Assembly: GCA_019802505.1 (NCBI GenBank)
Contig: JAFMOC010000038.1
Span: forward strand, 669,001 to 733,000
Source of the DNA: Corydoras sp. C115
Taxonomy: Eukaryota; Chordata; Actinopteri; Siluriformes; Callichthyidae
Length of the DNA stretch: 64,000 bases
Direction of reading: 5' to 3'
Below, in pieces: positions 40,034 through 51,060 of this stretch (position 1 is the stretch's first letter; every line of letters begins with the position of its first letter). Made by a program: the position numbers and the translations under genes. The notes beneath the pieces were generated by a model. That model had not been told where the DNA came from. It did not search any database and worked only from the letters and a program-made list of their open reading frames with translations.

Positions 40034-40175
40034 CGGGAGTTTAAATCTAAAAATGATTAAAATCGACCCAGTACAGTTTGAGAACGGGCTCCGTGGCTGC
40101 TCGCTCACTACACACCGAGGCCAGGGCACGAAATGGCGCCGTGCGCATGCGCAGCACAGTATACCAGGCACACGC
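40034..40175 (-). other. hnrnpc: hnrnpc exon 1, untranslated
   Basis: This GC-rich segment on the minus strand ends with AACTCCCG|GTGAGT, a strong donor, and lacks a good coding frame. The position, the CpG content and the absence of any other gene start between hnrnpc and the formin support it as the first exon. The exact 5' end is not visible. Confidence 0.6.
40143..40152. promoter_or_regulatory. NRF1-type site GCGCATGCGC in the hnrnpc promoter
   Basis: This is a perfect GCGCATGCGC palindrome inside the CpG-rich segment around 40.08-40.2 kb. NRF1 sites of this form are typical of TATA-less housekeeping promoters. An identical palindrome occurs at 51081. Confidence 0.7.
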
Positions 40176-40590
40176 TTGTCCACCGCCAGAGGGCGGCAGT
40201 GAAACAAGCTTCTGCATTAAAGCGATAAAGACACACAACTCGAGGATGGAGAAGGGCAAAAAAAAAGAAGTCCACTGACGTCTTCAGCTTTATCTTACCT
40301 GAACTCTGAACTTTGAATCTAAAATAATCTTTTGAGTATTTGCAGAAGGCTTCTGTAACTCTATAATTGATAGGTGAAGGGATGGTCCTTTAGTTTTATC
40401 GCCATGACAACCACCACTATCATCATTCTAAAGTTGTTGGAAACGTTCCTTTTATACTCTGTGTTCAGATGATTTATAAAACGTAGGAAATAGTTTGTAG
40501 TGATACTTTTTGGGGTCACGTTTTTCTCTTTTCCACTATTCCTTTATTTCAAATACACACAAATTGACTATAAAGCAAATTAGGATGTTG

Positions 40591-40593
<3 letters not shown>

Positions 40594-40686
<93 letters not shown>
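40594..40686. repeat. (AC)n(AT)n compound microsatellite
   Basis: About 37 AC units are followed by about 11 AT units. It lies between the 3' end of the formin gene and the hnrnpc promoter. Confidence 0.96.
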
Positions 40687-40930
40687 GATGCGATAAACCT
40701 TTATTTATTTTTCCCACAATGGGGAAATTCAGTCAGACGCGCTTAATCGCTCCTCTCTCCTTCCTACATACATACTCCAGTCACTAAATGACACCAACAT
40801 CCTAATTTGCATTATTGCAACATCTAAGTATTTTGTATATAAAAGAATATAAAAGTCTATAGAACACAGAATTTCAATGTTTGTACATATGACACATTCT
40901 TTTAACAGACATTCTTTTAACATAACATGC

Positions 40931-40958
40931 TTTATTTAGGAAAACAATAACTTTTATT
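40931..40958 (-). terminator. Polyadenylation signals for the formin gene
   Basis: Two minus-strand AATAAA motifs (at 40931-40936 and about 40953-40958) lie 140-165 bases below the formin stop codon, a plausible distance for a short 3' UTR. Confidence 0.5.
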
Positions 40959-41095
40959 AAACACATAGTAAAAACTGACATAAAAATTGTTGAAGTTATA
41001 CAGTACAGTAGTTTAATTTTCAAAAAGATTTGTGTGCATGGTTGATGATCTAGTTAATAAATCATTCCTTGCTAAAGAAATCAGAACAGTTTTGT

Positions 41096-41124
41096 TTACA
41101 ACTTAAGTCTTCGTGGCAGTAAAC
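41096..41124 (-). CDS. FHOD-like formin, last coding exon
   Basis: Acceptor TTTAGTTTCAG precedes 29 bases encoding GLLPRRLKL and TAA, phase 1 in. The small basic end may be what remains of the autoregulatory tail. Confidence 0.75.
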
Positions 41125-44100
41125 CTGAAACTAAACAGAAACACCTGTAAGATTATAAATACTAAATACAGATCAAAATAAATTAATTTCTTTTATTATG
41201 TCGACGCTTGTGTTGGCTCATACCTCTGGTGTTTGGTGTCTTGCTGCGGTGACGTGGGAGACTGCAGTCAACGTAGAGGGATGACTCAGGCGTCTTTAGC
41301 ACTTCTTCTAACTTCGACTGCTCCATGCTGTCCTGCAGAGAAAGATAATTTGGGTCTCCCTATTTTACTTCATGCACACACACGTTTGGATCATGATAGA
41401 CCCCAATGTGTCAAGATATAAAAAAACACTATTGTGGGAGGTAGTTTGAAAAGTTCTGTGCAAAAGCTGTCGAATGCCAGCCAATGATACATTATGTCTC
41501 TGATATTGTTTGCAAAGGTGGTTCAGTGAATCCTAAACCTTTTTTTCATGCCCCTTTTTGAATGAAATTGTGAAAAAAATACCAAGGTCTAATTTTATTA
41601 AACTACCTTAAAGATCTCTGATTTATTAAAACAGTAAATTTGCAGTTAAATGAACTTTATGAAACATTTAAACGTAAAATAAATTCAGACAAAAATAGTT
41701 TCCTATCAAACACATTATGTTAATGATAAAGAATTTCAAAATTAAAAACTGGGGAAAAATAGATATTCAAAATGAATAAATATATGTTCAGTCTTGCTTT
41801 TGGAGCTTCTTTTTACCTGAGATGGACTTTGCAAAATCTTCATCTTGCTTTTAGAATTAGAGCTGCTTTGTTTCTTTTCTTCCTCTTTGAACATCCCCTT
41901 CTCCCGTTCTCGCTCCCTCTCTTTCTGCTGAATGATGGCATGCCGAGCAGCTCTGTACTCAAGGGCAAAGTCACTGACAGTTTTGCAGAAGGCATGTGCA
42001 AATGTCTCCCTTACCATGGAGCGAGAATAACCCAGGTACAAAAGAAATGAGTGAAATCTGAGAGAAAAAGTAAAAGGTTTGTTCAGTAATAAACTCAGAA
42101 AATTATATATACAAATATTTATATATTGATTTTATATTATATGTGTATTATACAGTATATAACAAAATAATATTTTATAAATGCAAACACATTTATTTAC
42201 ACAATCACAAATTCCGAGTCAAGAGCAAACTAAATGGGTTTTTTCGGGATTTTTAATAATACATATACTTTATCAAAATGGAGTAAGTTTACCTGTTAAT
42301 TACACGCCGGTGGACTGCGCGAAGCACCTTCAGCCTTTCACTACATTCTTTCAGAAATTGTGGCAGTCTCTGGTAAAGGCATACTGCATTTGATTGTCCT
42401 TCTACCATGGCCTTTGTTTCCCTGTTTATATTTAGTAGATGCAGTTGATCACAGGATGCTTTACACAGTGACTCCAGCGCAGAAAGATTGGACTGAATCT
42501 GTGAAAAATCCCACTGACGAGATATATAGTTTATTAACTGCAATGATGAAAAATAGGTATTTAAATACATTAAGGATAATTTAATTATTGAACCTCAACT
42601 GAAGTAAGTATACCTTGAAATAAAGAATGGCACCAATGTAAAGAATGGTAAAATAATGGTGGAGATGATAAAGAATGTGTATATGAGCTTGTTGGACATC
42701 CAAATTAAAATACACATTAATTTATTAATTAATTTATTTTCTACATCAGTAGCAAGGAGGTCTCTGGTGTGATTTCTAGTTAGCGTGGAAAAAAAGTCTG
42801 TCTTTGGTGATTTACTTTAGATGCTCCAGTTTCTTCCCACATCCCAATGACATCAGAATTTATGATAAGTTTAAAGACTTTGTCCATATATCTATTTTCA
42901 TATTTACCCCTAAAATAAAATATAGTTGGAAAGTTTTTATAATCTATTTAAGAATTAAGAAACAAGATGTTCCTGTATTTACTTTATAATAACTTGAAAA
43001 TGCCTACCTTACTGGCCCGGGTGACAGCAGTGATATCAGAGTATAGATCTGAGGATTGTGGGTAAAGCTGAAGTAGTAGCACACACACATGGTGCAGCAG
43101 CGGCTGTCGGCTATGTGTGTCCCTCACCTGTGACAACTTTCCAAGGTAGCTCAGTTCAAATCCACGAGCCTGGAAATGATACAGGTGAAACGGGTAGAAA
43201 AAATGACACAAAATACAGGTCAAGTTTTAAAAAACATAAATATGAAAATTAGGTTAAGAGTATATCAAAATATGTAATTACATCAAAATAAAATAAAACA
43301 TTACAATAGTGTGTATCATGTTATTAGTAATCACTACATTTAACAGGGAAAATATAAATAATTTCATTAGTTTATTATCTTGGGGGGGGGGGGGGGACAC
43401 AGGACAGGAAGCCAATCTATTGCTTGGCGCACTTACTCACACAGACACATACACTACATTTGGGGCAATTTAGAGCATTCAATTTACCTTGATTCTATTT
43501 TTTGGACTATGAAAGGGAACCGGAGAACCTGGAGAGAACCCACACAGACACAGGGAGAATGGAAACTCCACTTAGATTGGGATTCGAACATGGAATCCAC
43601 AGTGCTGAGAGGAAATATAACCACTAAGCCACTGCACCACCAATAAATAAGTTGTTATATAATTATAATGCTGTGCTATTAAATTAAGATTAATATATTA
43701 ACCTTCACTGTTATAAAGAAGCTGATCTTTAGTGCAAAACTAGTAACTTTTCTCTAAAAACAGAAGTGAAAATCACTCAGATTTAAAGATAAGTCAGCAG
43801 TAAAAAGAAATATTGAAACTCATCTTACTTAGTTGTTCTTTTTTAAGGTTAAATTCAAATTAATAATAAAAAGAAAAGTACCTTACAGCCATTTAGAAAG
43901 TTACCAATGGCAAGCACAGTTGCGAGTATGCAGCGGAACGTCTGATTGCCTGCCAGCTGCTCCATTGCAAGTTTTAGATGAAAGAGAGGCTCTGCAATTT
44001 CCTGTTTAGAAAATGTCAAGCAAAGTATCAAAATCAAACAGAGAAATAATAAACTGACCATAGTCTGTGTAAACAAACAAGAACAGTAAAAAGGGGAGTT

Positions 44101-47077
44101 TGATTATTTATCTGACTTATACTGTATATGCTGCCAGCTGTGAGTAAACTTTTTTTAGTTTTAGGAACAGTTACAGTTACAGTTATAAACACATATAACA
44201 TCACATTTTAATACACATATAAAAACATTCAACTGATTTTTTAAGTTAAGATTGTAAATAGAATGTAATGAAATTTATTTCATGTATTAGGTTATTTAAA
44301 AAAACGAAGACTCCAAAAGAGTAAAGGCTAAGAGTATAAAAGCTGAGCAGGCACACAGCTCAACAGCAGCTTCACCAAACAGTCAAAACTATTCCTTTTA
44401 ATTATATTGTTTAACTTCTGCTTCTCATTTTTAAAAAGGTATTTATTAAATTTAAATCATATTTAAATCTCACCTTCTCTAGCGTGTCATAGTCCAGTGC
44501 AAAAGACCAAAGTTGAAGCCGAGTATGCAGATGTGAGATTTTGCCCAGGGTAAGAAGGCATTGCTCAGCAGAAGCCAGGGTACAACGTGATGCTTTTGAC
44601 ATTGCCTCCTTAATTATATTCAGTTCTTCCTCAGAAGGTACCAGTGACTGAAGCTTCTACAAGAACATATTGCAACGCATAAATATTATACTAAGAGCAA
44701 CAACATTCAATCAGTGACAGTTTTAAAAGGCTGATTAGTAAATGTGTGCAAGTATAAATATTACCAATTAAATATTATGGAAATTCCTACTTATTATTAA
44801 CATTTCATTTCATTCCTTGTTTCATTTATCATCCTCGCAGAGAAATAAATCCTCAAAACTATGTGGACGCTTGTTATCCAAACAACAGTTGCGGCTTATT
44901 ATCTGAAATATTGTTATGGAGTGTCATAGGTTTGATTTAACAGTCCTGAGGCCTGTGGAACAGCAGTACATTTGGTAATCCACTTTAATGTCATTCTGTT
45001 CCAAAAAAAATAAAAAATAAAAAAGATCTGGGAAAGTCATTAATGTAATATGAATAAAGTGTGAATCTGACACTACAAAATTAAATCATAAAAATTACTT
45101 GTTTCAAATAATTTAAAACAACATTTCGAATCATTTTTAGCAGATCCATAAGATGTCATGTTAAATTACCAAGTTACTAAACCACTCATGTTTTAAACTT
45201 TAATATAATATATAAATGAAATATAAATGATGAAATATAAATGAAGGTGACATGGTGGCTTAGTGGTTAGCATGTTCTCCTCTCAGCGCTAGGGAATCCC
45301 AGTTTGAATCCCCATCTGGGTGGAGTTTCCATGTTCTCCCCGTGTCTGCGTGGGTTTCCTCAGGGTTCTCCGGTTCCCTCCCACAGTCCAAAAACATGGA
45401 TCAAGTCAATTAAATTCTCAAAATTGCCCAATATAGAGTGTGTTTGTGTGAGTGAGTGTGTGCCCAGCGATAGAATGGCATCCTGTCCTGGGTGTATCTG
45501 CCCAGCGCCCGAGACGTTCTCCCCTGGATGGGCATGGGGAACCCCACCGCGACCCCAATAGACGATAAAGCAGGAGATAATGAATGAATTAATTAATTAA
45601 ATATAAATGATGCCAGAATGTTTATCTTATCCTTTATGCTGATTAAGTGTTTTTTTAGAAGTTTTGATGATCTAAGTTTACAAATAAGCCATTCAACTAC
45701 AACGATGTAGCTTTGATGACAAACCTGCACATCCTCCCTGTCCAGTACACTTGAGTCCATGCTGTAGATGGCTGGAGGGAGCAAGTGAGGAGGAGGCAAG
45801 CTGCTCAAAGCTATAGTGATGATGTTACTGCGTTTCACCCCCAGCACAGACACACAGGGCTGATTCTGCTCCACACAAACAGAAATACACAGAGACAGAC
45901 AGATTAAATCAGATGTAATCCTGCTTTAGGGTATTTAACCCTCAGTCACTCTGAGATTTGCAGCTTTTTCATTTAAGGTAACTCTAAAAATAATGCAATC
46001 TTTAAAAAATGCGGTATACCTAGATTAAAGATATGTCAACTGTTTGTGCGTATTGTTGTTCTATTTAGTTTTAAGTGTTATAAACAGCTAGCTGAGTTCT
46101 GTCTGTTATATAAACTGTTAGTTTAGGAGGCAAGGTCAAAGATGTCTACAGAAAGCCAGCTGTCCCTTTTTGAACGAGTGCTCATGCAACATCAGCAGAT
46201 CAGTGTGCTTGCTGAAGGCTGCTAAATGCTCCATTCTGTAATCATGTGCTCACTGAATCTCTAGACTGTCTTGTATCTGCTTAATTAAAAGTGAAGACAG
46301 AAAAGCCTCAATTTAATACAAAGTAAAGAACCAATATATATTTAATCCACTGCAAAGTTTAATTTATGAAAGTATTTATTATTTATTAAAATACATATAG
46401 TCAATTCAAATATATATTAAAAATTGAAACACACACACACACACACAAGCACACACACACACGTAATATTGAAAGCCTACTTTGGTCAATTCAAACAAGC
46501 TTTTGGTCAGCAACTTCCAGCTCAGAGAGATATATTGTAAAGTTTTTTCATGTACAAGTATTTACTGTATTTTGTATTCTAATAACAGTCTAATAAATGT
46601 GTAAATATGTACAATTACCCGTGTCCTACTCATTAGAGATAAAAGACCTTTGTTACTGCTTCTTTTGCTCTCAAACAGATATTCAAGTTTGTTGATATCC
46701 AGTCGCACTGGTTCCAAAGTAGCCCAAATAGATTGTTGCCCAAAACGACTGATCCGGGGAAGCGGCTGCAAACTCAGCAACTCCTTCCAGTGCAGTTTAA
46801 GAGTTTGACGTCCTGATTCCAAAGGCACCTGAGAAAGAAGGGGAGCTAATGGTGGGGCTGGTGGAGGTGGCGGAGGGTCCAAATGGTGTCCTAAGCTTTG
46901 ATGAGAATGCAAATCACTATGAAAGGTATCATCTTCTGCACAATCCAGGTCCAGATCTTCTTCATCCCACAAATCAGAAAAATCTAAGGTATTTATCTGT
47001 AAACGAGGCTTTTGGCTCATGAACTGAGACCAGCCCGGATCAAGATTAGAGATTTTGGATTGATTCATCAGCTTATC
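41096..47077 (-). CDS. FHOD-type formin, FH1-FH2-tail part
   Basis: Formins of the FHOD class nucleate or bundle actin filaments through a dimeric FH2 domain. Nine minus-strand exons join in frame: 46619-47077, 45725-45868, 44474-44656, 43882-44001, 43008-43169, 42293-42513, 41817-42057, 41224-41332 and 41096-41124 (555 codons and TAA). In order they hold an acidic lead (LDFSDLWDEEDLDL), a very short FH1 (PPPPPPAPPLAPLL) and then FH2: LKLHWKE, IWATLEPVRLDINKLEYLFE (lasso and linker), KRSN, EIAEPLFHLKLAMEQL, AIGNFLNG (GNxxN signature), FELSYLGKLSQVRDT, SSDLYSDITAVTR, VHRRVINRFHSFLLYLGY and FALEYRAARHAIIQQKERER. The wording is closest to FHOD1/FHOD3, not FHDC1, DIAPH or FMNL. The tail is short (RHRSKTPNTRGLLPRRLKL) and lacks a full RKSLRRTLKSGL-like DAD. 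The first exon seen has a splice acceptor, so upstream exons exist, but no GBD/FH3 exon is visible to 51 kb. Which FHOD paralogue it is cannot be fixed here. Confidence 0.9.
41224..41332 (-). CDS. FHOD-like formin, tail exon
   Basis: Acceptor TTTCTCTGCAG and donor AGAG|GTATGA bracket 109 bases encoding EVLKTPESSLYVDCSLPRHR and then SKTPNTR. It has SP/TP-type phosphorylation-prone spots, but their use is unknown. Confidence 0.85.
41817..42057 (-). CDS. FHOD-like formin, FH2 C-terminal and coiled-coil exon
   Basis: Acceptor TTTTTCTCTCAG and donor TCTCAG|GTAAAA. It encodes FHSFLLYLGYSRSMVRETFA and DFALEYRAARHAIIQQKERE, then a Glu/Lys and Ser-rich stretch, matching the end of FHOD FH2. Confidence 0.93.
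42293..42513 (-). CDS. FHOD-like formin, FH2 exon
   Basis: 221 bases encoding WDFSQIQSNLSALESLCKAS to KECSERLKVLRAVHRRVINR. I place the acceptor at CTCGTCAG before TGG because this restores the family's 'K-x-DF-x-Q' register. An AG 24 bases earlier (ATTGCAG) also keeps the frame and has a better pyrimidine tract. Confidence 0.88.
43008..43169 (-). CDS. FHOD-like formin, FH2 exon
   Basis: 54 codons, phase 0 at both ends, encoding ARGFELSYLGKLSQVRDT through SSDLYSDITAVTRASK. Acceptor CATTTCCAG, donor AAG|GTAGGC. Confidence 0.94.
43381..43643 (-). mobile_element. Degenerate SINE family A in formin intron
   Basis: It starts with about 15 G residues and reads, in reverse, 'ggacaggaagccaatctatt', 'tttggggcaatttagagc', 'ttttggactatgaaaggga' and a worn tRNA head. 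The 88-codon plus frame over it is not a gene. Confidence 0.8.
43882..44001 (-). CDS. FHOD-like formin, FH2 exon with GNxxN motif
   Basis: 40 codons, phase 0 at both ends, encoding EIAEPLFHLKLAMEQL to AIGNFLNGCK. GNFLN is the conserved FH2 signature. Confidence 0.95.
44474..44656 (-). CDS. FHOD-like formin, FH2 exon
   Basis: 61 codons encoding KLQSLVPSEEELNIIKEA, then AEQCLLTLGKISHLHTRLQL and WSFALDYDTLEK. It corresponds to the 'AEQFLLTL..I..L..RL.LWAFK.DY' block of FHOD proteins. Confidence 0.94.
45246..45598 (+). mobile_element. tRNA-derived SINE (family A) with target duplication, in formin intron
   Basis: Full order of family A from 'catggtggcttagtggttag' to 'gataatgaatgaat'. The 12-bp duplicates 'aaatataaatga' at 45233-45244 and 45599-45610 are identical. 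It is inserted opposite to the formin's direction. Confidence 0.93.
45725..45868 (-). CDS. FHOD-like formin, FH2 linker exon
   Basis: 48 codons, phase 0, encoding SVLGVKRSNIITIALSSLPP and VLDREDVQ. KRSN is the conserved start of the FH2 knob region. The acceptor could be 3 bases further on. Confidence 0.92.
46619..47077 (-). CDS. FHOD-like formin, FH1 and FH2 lasso exon
   Basis: 153 codons, phase 0 at both ends. Acceptor GTGCCTTCTCAG, donor CGG|GTAATT. It encodes DKLMNQSKISNLDPGWSQFM, the acidic LDFSDLWDEEDLDLDCAEDD, the FH1 run and LKLHWKE through YLFESKRSS. A GTG-started reading from 47089 crosses the acceptor, so it is not a real start. Confidence 0.92.
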
Positions 47078-48248
47078 CTGAGAAGGCACGTCAAGAATAT
47101 TGAAATATCAAGTCCTTTTGTGAATTCAGATGAAATGTAAAAATGAGATCATCCCATCAGACCGGATCTTTTGCAAGAAGATTTTGTGTAGATGCTACAC
47201 AGAAACTTAATTAGCTGTAGACAAATACTTCCATCCAAACAACTGTATGTCACATAAAAATAAAACCTGTTAAGTGTCTTGTTGTTCAGTCTTCATTCAT
47301 GTCCAGTTGACAAATTCATCATAGGGAATAATCCAGTTGAACAACTATGTGTTAAAAATTTCCTTTAAATGCATAATAAAATAAGAATCCGCAATAGGCA
47401 TTTTCAAAGCAAGACGTCTGGGTAATTGTGCCTTTTAAATCGTAAGTCACCAGCATGTGCATCTACCACTCCACCATGTGTAACTGATCATCCAAGTGGT
47501 TGTTATACTCGACAGTGTGTGTGGTGTCAGTAAATGTTTATTCAAGTTGCACCCTTTTCCTTAATTTCCTTATCACATCAGCATCTACTCTTTACATTGC
47601 TGCCTGAGTATGAACATTATCTCCACCCTTCTCTTTTATCTCAGTCACGATGCATTCATTTTGAATGTCTTTCTCTATTTTAAAAGACATAAATGTACCA
47701 TTACTACAAAGCAATAGAATATATTCATTTACAAAAATATTATTTAGAAAGTATGAGCAATTAAAAGTTAAAGAGCTCGCTTATGAAACCAGCAGACATT
47801 TAATCACATGAATGCTTTTATTTTGGAATTGAATATTCAAATACTTCAGGACCTAAACTTTACTAATTTAGTTATCAAAATATATTAATTAAGGAAATAC
47901 ATATACAATTATTATTTCGACATAAAATTTAATTAACAAAAATGTTTTTGAGATGAGGGAGTGCCTCCACTTTTCAAACAAATAATCATTCATAAGCTGA
48001 ACTGTCTGGATTTTAGTTCAGAACTGAAAAAGCCTCTGTTGAGGACTAGTTATTTGGAACACTTATGTTTTGTGCTTATGACAATTTTTCAGTCTATTTA
48101 TTTGCTTTTATGTGCTACAGTACACCACTCACCACTGTGCATCATAGAAGACTGTTTGTCTATATTTAAAAAAGTCAATTTGTTATGTGCTATTGTGTTT
48201 AATATGAGTTTTATATTATACTATGTGATTGCTTTCTTTCTCTATTAA
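47078..48248. other. No visible exon upstream of the formin
   Basis: No minus-strand frame resembles GBD or FH3 sequence, and no well-formed exon was found. It is AT-rich and probably intronic. Confidence 0.45.
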
Positions 48249-48545
48249 AAGCCTGGTACATAATGTCAGAGTTGGATGAATCTGGTGTGGAATAACCTGA
48301 CCGTCCCACACACATAGAACAGCATGGGATAAACTGAAACAAAGACACCAGACTCTGCCATTATATTAGTGTCTAACTTTACAACATTTTTTTAATGGTC
48401 TATAAATTCCACAACTGCACTTCAAAATTTTGTTGAAAACCTTCCCAAAGAGTGAAAACTCTTACAGCTGCAATGTTGGAACCAGTGTACAATAGAATAT
48501 CACACTCCTGTTGGTGTCCCAATATTTTTGTCCATTGTATTTATA
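48249..48545 (+). mobile_element. Non-autonomous fish DNA transposon remnant, 3' part
   Basis: It starts with 'gagttggatgaatctggtgt' and 'ggaataacctgaccgtccca' and continues with 'gttgaaaaccttcccaaaga' and 'gtgaaaactcttacagctgc'. It ends in 'ggtgtcccaatatttttgtc'. It overlaps in content with the element at 35.9 kb and extends it to the right end. Confidence 0.7.
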
Positions 48546-49127
48546 TCAAATTAGTAAGCAGATGATATGTAAAAGAAAAAATGCTAGAAAAAAAGCTTTG
48601 TGGGTTTTTTTTGTTGCAAAGTTCACAGTAAATGCATTTCACATTTTGTAAGTTGCCTATTTTAAAGACGTGCAATCCTGTGAATCACCAGTGTCTTGTT
48701 TTACTCTAAATTAAACAATTTAACCACTGTTAGAGCCATTTGTGTTCACTTCAAAACCCAGGGGAGGTCATTTGAATTTCCTTCATAATTATACTTGATG
48801 ATTTCTAATTATCCAGTGGCTCCAGCATCTGCTAGTGGTAAAGCTCAAAAGAAGAGATTTGTTTTTAGATATACATGCCACACCTCCTTCCTGTGCAGCC
48901 ATCTCTATATAGATCGTGAAAAAAAAAGAGATATATATATAAAGTAATATACCATTGCTTGAATATATATTGTTGTTTAAATAACAGAGACCCATGCCAT
49001 GTCTTGATTCTCAGATTGTGGAAAGCAAACTTATTGCTGATTTTAAGACACCAAATCAAAATTTGTCTATCAAGGATGTTGAAGCTGTAAAATCCCCTAA
49101 TTCGGGACCCTGAGGCAGCCTCTATCA

Positions 49128-49290
49128 CTACAGGGGCCGTGATAGGCTTGTGGTTAAGGAACCAGCCTTGCGACCTGAAGGTCTACGGTTTGATTCCCGG
49201 TCGCACCAAGTGCTATGGCTTAAATTTAGTCATTTAGCATCTGCTTTTATTCAAAGCAACTTACAACAACACAAGTCAGTAGTTAGTGCA
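49128..49290 (+). mobile_element. SINE family C head and fish SINE tail
   Basis: The head is 'gtgataggcttgtggttaag', 'ccttgcgacctgaaggtcta' and 'ggtttgattcccggtcgcac'. A tail piece 'ttcaaagcaacttacaacaa' in the opposite direction follows, so this may be two fragments joined. Confidence 0.65.
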
Positions 49291-49712
49291 GGCTTAAGTG
49301 CCTGAATTCTATCTTCTCTGTGGTGGACCATTGGGAACCTGACCATTGCAACAGAACAGAGTAAAGGGATTTACAAAGTATGACAAGAAAAACGAGTTGT
49401 AGCACATTTGTCTGTTTACTTTGTCATTACAGGGAAAACCTAGTTTTCTTTCTAATAAATGTGAATATGTACTTTAAGGGACTTTAATATTTTGTGTAAT
49501 AAAGAATATTTTGTGTTAATATTCAGCAAAAGCATCGCGTTGTCTTATTTTATTTAATTTATTTATTATATTTCATGTTTACATCAAATAAATAACAAAC
49601 ATAGGAAACCGTGCATTATTCTGTGATTTCATGCAAATTTCTGGTAATGTTAATTATTGCATAATAATCATATAACCTTGATAATTACGCATCGTACCAA
49701 AAATCAGTACAA

Positions 49713-49862
49713 GGTGACATGGTGGTGTAGTGGTAAGCAGGTCAGTGGTTCAAATCACAATCTGAGTTTCCATGTTCTTGTGTCCCCATGAATTTCCTCT
49801 GGGTTAACTGGTTTCCTCCCACAGTCCAAAAAACATGGATTCAAGGTAAACTGAATGCTTAT
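49713..49862 (+). mobile_element. SINE family A fragment, 5' half
   Basis: Head 'gacatggtggtgtagtggta', 'gagtttccatgttcttgtg' and 'gtttcctcccacagtccaaa'. It lacks the tail and has an internal deletion. Confidence 0.75.
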
Positions 49863-49913
49863 AGTTGCAGAAAACCAGTTTATTAACAAATTTTATTCAG
49901 GAAATGCATTTAT

Positions 49914-50267
49914 GGCGGCACGGTGGCTTAGTGGTTAGCATGTTCTCCTCTCAGCGCTAGGGATTCCCAGTTTGAATCCCCATCTGGGTGGAGTTTCCAT
50001 GTTCTCCCCGTGTCTGCGTGGGTTTCCTCCGGGTTCTCCGGTTTCCTCCCACAGTCCAAAAACATGGATCAAGTCAATTGAATTCTCAAAATTGCCCCAC
50101 ATATAGAGTGTGTCTGTGTGTGTGAGTATGTGCCCAGCGATGGATTGGCGCCCTGTCCTTGGTCTATCTGCCCAGCGCCCGAGACGTTCTCCCCTGGATG
50201 GGCATGGGGAACCCCACCGCGACCCTAATAGAGGATAAAGCGGGAGATAATGAATGAATGAATGAAT
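49914..50267 (+). mobile_element. tRNA-derived SINE (family A) with perfect 12-bp target duplication
   Basis: Full length from 'ggcggcacggtggcttagtg' to the GAAT-rich end. Flanks 'aaatgcatttat' at 49902-49913 and 50268-50279 are identical, marking the insertion exactly. Confidence 0.95.
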
Positions 50268-50424
50268 AAATGCATTTATTTACTATATTTTATTACTGTA
50301 TTGTGTGTTTGTAAAACACTTCTTGTCCCTGTCGTTTATTCACAATAATGCACGCCCTCTCATGCCTTTTTGCTTTATTATGCACAAGCTTGGGTGCATA
50401 TACATATAACAATATGTAATCACA

Positions 50425-50756
50425 GGCGGCACGGTGGCTTAGTGGTTAGCACGTTCGCCTCTCAGCGCTAGGGATTCCCGGTTCGAATCCCCATCTGGGT
50501 GGAGTTTCCATGTTCTCCCCGTGTCTGCGTGGGTTTCCTCCGGGTTCTCCGGTTTCCTCAATGGATCAAGTCAATTGAATACTCAAAATTGCCCCATATA
50601 GAGTGTGTCTGTGTGCGTGAGTGTGTGCCCAGCGATGGATTGGCGCCCTGTCCTGGGTCTATCTGCCCAGCGCCCAAGATGTTCTCCCCTGGATGGGCAT
50701 GGGGAACCCCACCGCGACCCTAATAGAGGATAAAGCGGGAGATAATGAATGAATGA
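50425..50756 (+). mobile_element. tRNA-derived SINE (family A) with target duplication
   Basis: Head with 'ggttcgaatcc', body and tail are intact except for loss of the 'cccacagtccaaaaac' part after 'ggtttcctc'. Flanks 'atatgtaatcaca' (50412-50424) and 'atatgtattcaca' (50757-50769) differ at one base. Confidence 0.95.
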
Positions 50757-50869
50757 ATATGTATTCACAAAAAATGACCTGGCCTTTAACACCACCATTC
50801 AGTATTATAAAGAAATGTTGATTTATTCTCAATCACTACTATAGTACCATATATATTAGAACTGAATAT

Positions 50870-51020
50870 AGTGTGTGTTTGTGTGAGCGTACCCATCAAT
50901 AGATTGGCGCTCTGTCCTGGCTGTATCTGCCCAGCCCCTGAAATGTTCTCTCCTGGATGGGCATGGGGAACAACATAGAGAACCTAATAAAGGATTAAAC
51001 GGAAGATAATGAATAAGTGA
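50870..51020 (+). mobile_element. SINE family A 3' fragment
   Basis: It contains only the tail half: 'agtgtgtgtttgtgtgagcg', 'agattggcgctctgtcctgg', 'tctcctggatgggcatgggg' and 'gaagataatgaataag'. It is 5'-truncated and diverged. Confidence 0.8.
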
Positions 51021-51060
51021 AAAATCTGTAAACTACATTCTTGAATAGTATGCCCATTTG

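Noticed and set aside
47078..47089. A formin start at 47089
   Set aside because: The first codon is GTG, and a clear splice acceptor (CCTTCTCAG) lies between it and the first family-like residues. The exon is internal.
49914..50756. tRNA genes suggested by box A and box B motifs
   Set aside because: The motifs belong to SINE heads. The rest does not fold as a tRNA, and the copies are followed by the SINE body.
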